DNA of 64,000 bases, taken from the NCBI GenBank assembly GCA_029706075.1, contig JAINUG010000087.1:3714929-3778928 (forward strand). Reading direction: 5' to 3'. The notes under the pieces were generated by a model. That model was not told where the DNA came from and searched no databases. It saw nothing but the letters and a program-made list of their open reading frames with translations. This DNA comes from Aldrovandia affinis. Its lineage: Eukaryota > Chordata > Actinopteri > Notacanthiformes > Halosauridae. The translations under genes and the position numbers were made by a program. This document shows, piece by piece, positions 59,200-64,000 of this stretch; the first letter of the stretch is position 1, and each line of letters opens with the position of its first letter.

Positions 59200-60575
59200 C
59201 ACTGTGCTTGTTCCAATCGATGGAGGATGTTGCAGCCACAGGGAGGGCTCGCAAGTATGATCGGGTATTCCAAATGATGGAAATAAAGGAAAAAGCTTAA
59301 AGGTTTGTGGTGAACTAACAAATAAAGTACTGGAAGCTGAAAATGAGCCAATTCTATCTAAACATTGGCATTGTTGCAAAGAACAGTTAAAGGGGCGAGT
59401 CACAAGTCTTTGTGACTCAGTACAGCCTCCCGTAAATAAAAAAAGGTAAAAATGAAATGAGTAACTAACTTAAACTGTTCTCTCTTTAGGTAAAGTGTGC
59501 ATTTAGAGCTGATATCTTCTGCAGTGTGCGGTTAGAGGCTGGCTGCCACTGTGCTAGGGCTGTAAATCTACCTCTTAAAAATGATTGGACATTCAGTACC
59601 TCGTTGCCAGGGGAACCAACCTCTTAGAATAGCTGGCACCTCATCGTTAGTAATCAGGAAAATAAAATGAAATGGTAAAAAATAAGAATTAACTTATGTT
59701 TGGGAATAATAAACTATGATTAATACCTAATAATAATGAATGAATAATGGGAATAATATATTTTCCACTAATGATTTAAACAAGCCCCAACAATTAAATT
59801 GCCTCCTGGCTTTCATACTGAAAAATATAGCTAAAATCTACTAACTTTCAAGTGTGGCTCTTGCAAACACTGCAATAATGTTATTCAAAGTAATCAATTG
59901 TGACTAGAGAAACAAAAATATTTTCTCTTGCAAAAGCAATTCCTCATTAGCATGGTACTTTCTGATAAAATAAAGGTTAAAAAAATATATTGTATCACCT
60001 TACCTGTCCTTGTACTTGTTTTTGTATGGGTAGAACAGAAAGAAAAATCATAAATGATTTGATAACACAAGTATGCACGCACATATAATTTTAATAATCT
60101 TATGCATTACATTGTATATCCAATACATTGCAGAGGTAATAGATTATAACTCCAGTACTTTGTCAACATAATACACCTTTATTAACTTTGCTATTTAATG
60201 TTATTTTTCATTATTAGAGTCTTTGCAAGCTTTTCTACTGCAATTATTATACGATTTTTTCTCTCTATATAATGAGTCTCAGGATGGGCTATTCCCACTA
60301 TGATGCTGTTATTTGTCTAATTGATATATAAATAACACGTTTACTAATGTGTTGGTTAGCAAATGTTAACTAATGGGATAATTGAGGAGTAATTGTTTTT
60401 AATTCTTGTTTTTAATAAACCCATCATAATTGTGGGAAGGGCTGACAGGTTTGGATATTTCAGGCAAATAGTATTAATTGTCACAGATTTTGTAGTGATT
60501 CATGTAAGTGAAAAGCAGCAGAAACTAAAATGACTAAGCTGAAGGAAAAGATATTTAATTAAGTTGGCCTATGAT
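59200..60575. other. Intergenic DNA, nothing recognised
   Basis: Strongly AT-rich, no gene or element signature. Confidence 0.35.
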
Positions 60576-60752
60576 TACTGTTGGGGCCCTATTTTTGTTT
60601 CCAAAGCACAATTGTATTTTATTTAACCTTTACAGGAGAGACCTGTTAAAATGCATATAAGAAACAACAACAAACAATATAGTGAAGAAAATTTGTATCA
60701 AGTTGGGATGCTAGACCACATCCACAGGGGACGCAGACACTAATTAACTCAG

Positions 60753-61144
60753 TGTGACACTGCAGTTCGGAGTGATCCGGTCAGAGACAAAGGCTTTTCG
60801 CGCCACAACTTCAAAGGAACATTTGTTCTTTTGTAATGTTTCCCCCACGGCAAGAAACCTCCTTCCCATTGGTTTAAGACCCTTGGAGGGCTGTTCTAAC
60901 AACCTGTTATATCTTCATGTTAACTCATAGCTCCAATTACCTGTAAGTTAACGCCCTGTTACCTCCCCCTTGTGACGGTTCCCTCCCTTTCCGTTGTGTT
61001 GGATATAAATATCCATTTGAATTTGAAGGCGGGAGATTCGCTGTCCTGCGTGACACGGGTCTCCGTGCAGCTGTTCGTAATTAAAGCTTTAATACTGTTT
61101 AAAGAAATTCTCTCTGATCCTACTGAGTTTTAATTTCCACGACA
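60753..61144 (+). mobile_element. Candidate solo LTR of an endogenous retroelement
   Basis: The segment starts TGTGACAC and ends CCACGACA (TG..CA). It contains a TATA box (TATAAA at 61004-61009), a CG-rich stretch after it, an ATTAAA polyadenylation-like signal near 61080 and a T-rich end, the order expected of U3-R-U5. No gag, pol or env and no second LTR lie nearby. No target duplication was found, and the left border could instead be the TGTTGGGG at 60579. Alternatively this is a fragment of a gene promoter. Confidence 0.35.
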
Positions 61145-61447
61145 ATAGAATACAATAAAGGACAAAATAAAATAGAATAAAAATATGAAGGGGAGAAAAA
61201 GCTCAGTCAGTCACTTGAAAACAAGTGCATTCCTCTATGATATAGTCCTCCAACAAACTTTCGAATATTTGCAAGGACACAACTGTGTCAAGTCTAAGGA
61301 AATCTTGCATTTCATTCTACAGGTATGGTGCTGAAAGCCTTTTTTCTTTTCTCCTAAATCAGATGTTGTAAAAGAAACCTCTAATGTTATCCAGTCCTGC
61401 AACAGGGTGGAATATTACATTTTTGTAATATTTAAAAGAGATGTTAA

Positions 61448-61800
61448 CGGCCTCCCGGGTGGTGTAGCGGTAGAACGTCTGACCAGGGTTTGATTCCACC
61501 AGGTCACCCCAGTTTCGGCTCTGGCCAGGAGTACCACTAGGGGGCGGCAATTGTGCTGTCTGCCCCAGGGTGGGTAGAGGGAAGCCAATACAAGCTCGCT
61601 ACATATGGGAGTGGCCCTGTGTGCATACTGGAGTAATGGCGACGGCTTGGTGGGTTCTGGCTCGGAGGAGGCTGTGCATGTCCACGCATGTCACTGCCAG
61701 TTTCAGGACTACGGCAGTGAGCTCTCAGTATGAGGGAGGGGATAATTTACATGAAAAATAGTGTGTAATTGGCTACTAAAATGCAAAATAATATATATAT
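61448..61800 (+). mobile_element. tRNA-derived SINE, well preserved
   Basis: The head has a clear A box (TGGTGTAGCGGTAGAACG) and B box (AGGGTTTGATTCCAC). The body includes GGGGCGGCAATTGTGCTGTC and TGCCCCAGGGTGGGTAGAGG, then a tail AATTGGCTACTAAAATGC ending in AT repeats. It is the best head in this window for defining the family. Confidence 0.8.
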
Positions 61801-61822
61801 ATTAAATAAATTGGTAATTTAT

Positions 61823-63530
61823 TTAAAAGCCCTTGGTAAGTATTTCAAGATCAGTAGGGAAGTTCCTGCAGCCTCCACAGAATGTCATAAATTTGGTCTT
61901 ATTTGAATGTAGCACAAGTTTGAGGTTAAAAAGTGCATCTTGTATTGTATTAAAAGCTTGCTGAAGGTTGGAGATGACCTGTGTCATAGAGGAGGCAGTA
62001 GCATACATCACTGTATCATCTGCATTTACATACAATGTCAACAGTATTGGACCTAGAATAGGCCCCTCCGGTAGTCCTTTAATTATTTCAATAACTTTTG
62101 ACTGGATACCATCAGCTGCAATATACTGGGATCTATCTGTAAGGTAGCTCTGGAACCAATTACATGCATTCTGGTCTAATCCAACAGCAGATAACCTTTG
62201 TATTAACAAAGCATGATCCACAGTGTCAAAGTATTTTGAAAGATCTATAAATAAGGCTACACAATGCTGTTTTGTATCAAATGAACCTACAATGTCATTA
62301 ACAACAAGTTATGCAGCTGAGATGTGCTGCGTCTTAGTCTAAAACCAGACTGATATGTGCTGAGAAAACAGTTACTTGAAAAAAGGAGCGTAGTTGTGAA
62401 TTAATGAGGGATTCTAAAGTTTTACTTAGGCAAGAAAGTTTGGAGATTGACCGATTAATTATTTTGGTCACTAGTGTCTCCTCCTTTATTTAAAGGGAGA
62501 ACTTGTGCTGCTTTCCAAACCTTAGGGATAGTGCCAGAAATTAGAGTTAAATTAAAAATACGAGCAAGAGGATTTGCAATCAATGGAGCAGCTAGCCGTG
62601 AGAGGCTGGGATCCAGGTTATCAGGGACTGTAGATTTTTTAAATGTCTACAGAGAGTAATGCATCCAAAACCTCCTTTCCTATGAAAGAGAGGAAGAGAC
62701 ATGTCTGACTAAAGGAGAATTTGAAGAGGCAGGATGGCTTACACTAGCATCAGGAACATTTATAGCATTAATATTGTCAAATAGGTGACCTGCTGAGGCA
62801 AAATGGACATTAACAGCATCACAGATATCCTTTTTGTCAGTAACTGAACCTGTAGTAGACATTTGTTGAGGGATAGAGGGGGCAGAGTTCTGTTTCATGC
62901 ATTTAACATGAACATTTTAAATGCATGAAACAGCATTCCAGAATGCTTAGCAGAATTTAGCAGAAACTCCCACCACTATCAGATACGGATGACAGGTAAA
63001 AAATCTGATTTAGCATTTCTAGTCATTGTTAAGCCTCGGTTTCTTAGTTGTCTGAAAGATAGCCAATCAGAGGTGGAGCCTGTCATTCTTGCTTTAGCCC
63101 AAGCCATATTCTTTTGTGCAAAAGATCAGATAATGAGAGAATGAGAGTTCTCATGAGAGAACCATGGATTTGATCTATCTTTTACCCATTGTTTTTTTAA
63201 AGGACCATGCTTGTCGGCAATGAGATTAAAACCATTTGCAAAATAATGGCCAACTCTGGGTCAGGGAAGGAGGAAACGCCTGACAGGTCACAGTGACATA
63301 GGTAATGTAAAAAGTCTTGCTCTACAAAATTTCTAATATGTATTTTAGTGATAATAATTAGGCGGGATTTCTAGATTTTTGTATCTCTAATACATGCTAC
63401 CAGGCAGTGGTCACTGAGATCATTAGCAAAAACTGCAGTTGCTGGATACTTACAATGGGCAGATTCTAGAGTTAATTCAGGATGGTGGTGCATTAAGGCA
63501 TGTCCAACTGAATTCTTGCTGTTTTGTGAC
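61823..63530 (-). pseudogene. Non-LTR retrotransposon (LINE) endonuclease-RT remnant
   Basis: On the - strand, from right to left: the endonuclease end (LESAHCKYPATAVFANDLSD followed by HC, the SDH motif, near 63470-63390), a linker, then the start of RT (ISKLSCLSKTLESLIHNYAP, TYQSGFRLRRSTSQLHNLLL), QHCVALFIDLSKYFDTVDHA near 62260-62210, and GILGP-like GPILGPILLTLY next to ADDTVMYA. The coding sequence has several stops and frameshifts. Around the active site the codons between TLYVN and ADD are missing, so the catalytic palm is deleted. It is an apurinic-endonuclease type LINE; I do not name the family. Confidence 0.82.
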
Positions 63531-63534
63531 GAGA

Positions 63535-64000
63535 CAGTAGAACACCTGCAGCGCAGTTGTGAAAGAGGTCAAGCTGGGCCTCTACGGAGCCTTCCACGGT
63601 TATTGAGGCATCAATCATCAGGGAGCCCTTCGCTGTGAGATAGAGCACCTCAGCCTTTCCCAGGTTGAGCTTCAGGTGGTGGGTGGACATCCAAGCTGAG
63701 ATGTCAGTCCGGCATGCAGAGGTATGCTCCAGAGCCTGAGTATCAGAGGGGGAGAAGGAGAGGAGGAGTTGAGTGTCATCAGCATAATAATGATGTGAAA
63801 AGCCGTGAGCAGATAACGTGAACCAAGTGACTGTGTAGAGGAGGAAGAGAAGAAGACCTGGCACCAAATCCACCAGTTGAGAGGATTTGAGGAGAGGAGA
63901 GGGATCCCCTCCAGGCCACCTGGTAGGACTGTTCAGACAGGTAAGACACAAACCATGTCAGTGCAGATCCTGAGATGGCCATTCCCGTGAGAGATGAGAG
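63535..64000 (-). pseudogene. L2 LINE reverse-transcriptase remnant, runs off the window
   Basis: The - strand encodes MAISGSALTWFVSYLSEQSY, then after a frameshift HGFSHHYYADDTQLLLSFSP with the YADD catalytic box, and DISAWMSTHHLKLNLGKAEV. These are typical of fish L2 LINEs. The block between the first piece and YADD is shortened and shifted. It abuts the other LINE at about 63530 in the same orientation, and its upstream part lies outside the window. Confidence 0.85.

Noticed and set aside
61460..61500. A and B boxes suggesting a tRNA gene
   Set aside because: No cloverleaf can be completed and the sequence continues into a dispersed SINE body and tail; it is a SINE head.

Overview
This window is vertebrate nuclear DNA, almost certainly from a teleost fish. 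It contains one protein gene with GT-AG introns and an AATAAA signal. The rest is intronic or intergenic DNA full of fish-type repeats: L2 LINEs with the eel UnaL2-type 3' stem-loop, tRNA-derived SINEs, Tc1/mariner, hAT and fold-back DNA elements. There are no operons, no CRISPR arrays and no prokaryotic features. The UnaL2-like tails fit an eel or other early-branching teleost, but related tails occur in other fish, so the species is not settled.

Layout. 1-2.6 kb: upstream DNA with nothing recognised. 2.67-10.3 kb: GRXCR1 on the + strand, in four phase-0 exons that give a predicted 295-residue protein. Its introns hold L2 tails and SINEs. 10.4-15.3 kb: intergenic DNA with an L2 tail, a SINE and a palindromic repeat. 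15.3-19.8 kb: a broken coiled-coil gene resembling the C-terminal half of ANKRD26. Two DNA transposons split it, and the first of these is itself a nest of further insertions. 19.8-61 kb: a gene desert with scattered repeats (Tc1 pieces at 23.7, 27.6, 43.8, 46.7, 48.1 and 53.4 kb; LINE and SINE pieces; microsatellites) and some repeat-free stretches that could be conserved regulatory DNA. 60.6-64 kb: a possible solo LTR, a SINE and two LINE reverse-transcriptase remnants on the - strand, the last running off the window.

How the parts relate. GRXCR1 is the only gene that looks intact. It encodes a glutaredoxin-like protein with a cysteine-rich tail, needed in other vertebrates for actin-based hair-cell stereocilia. 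The most informative structure is the 15.3-19.8 kb composite. Taking out the two transposons at their short target duplications rejoins the ANKRD26-like reading frame at both junctions, so the coiled-coil sequence was one continuous block before they inserted. I found no evidence for a new functional system; the notable observations concern transposon nesting and small features of GRXCR1.
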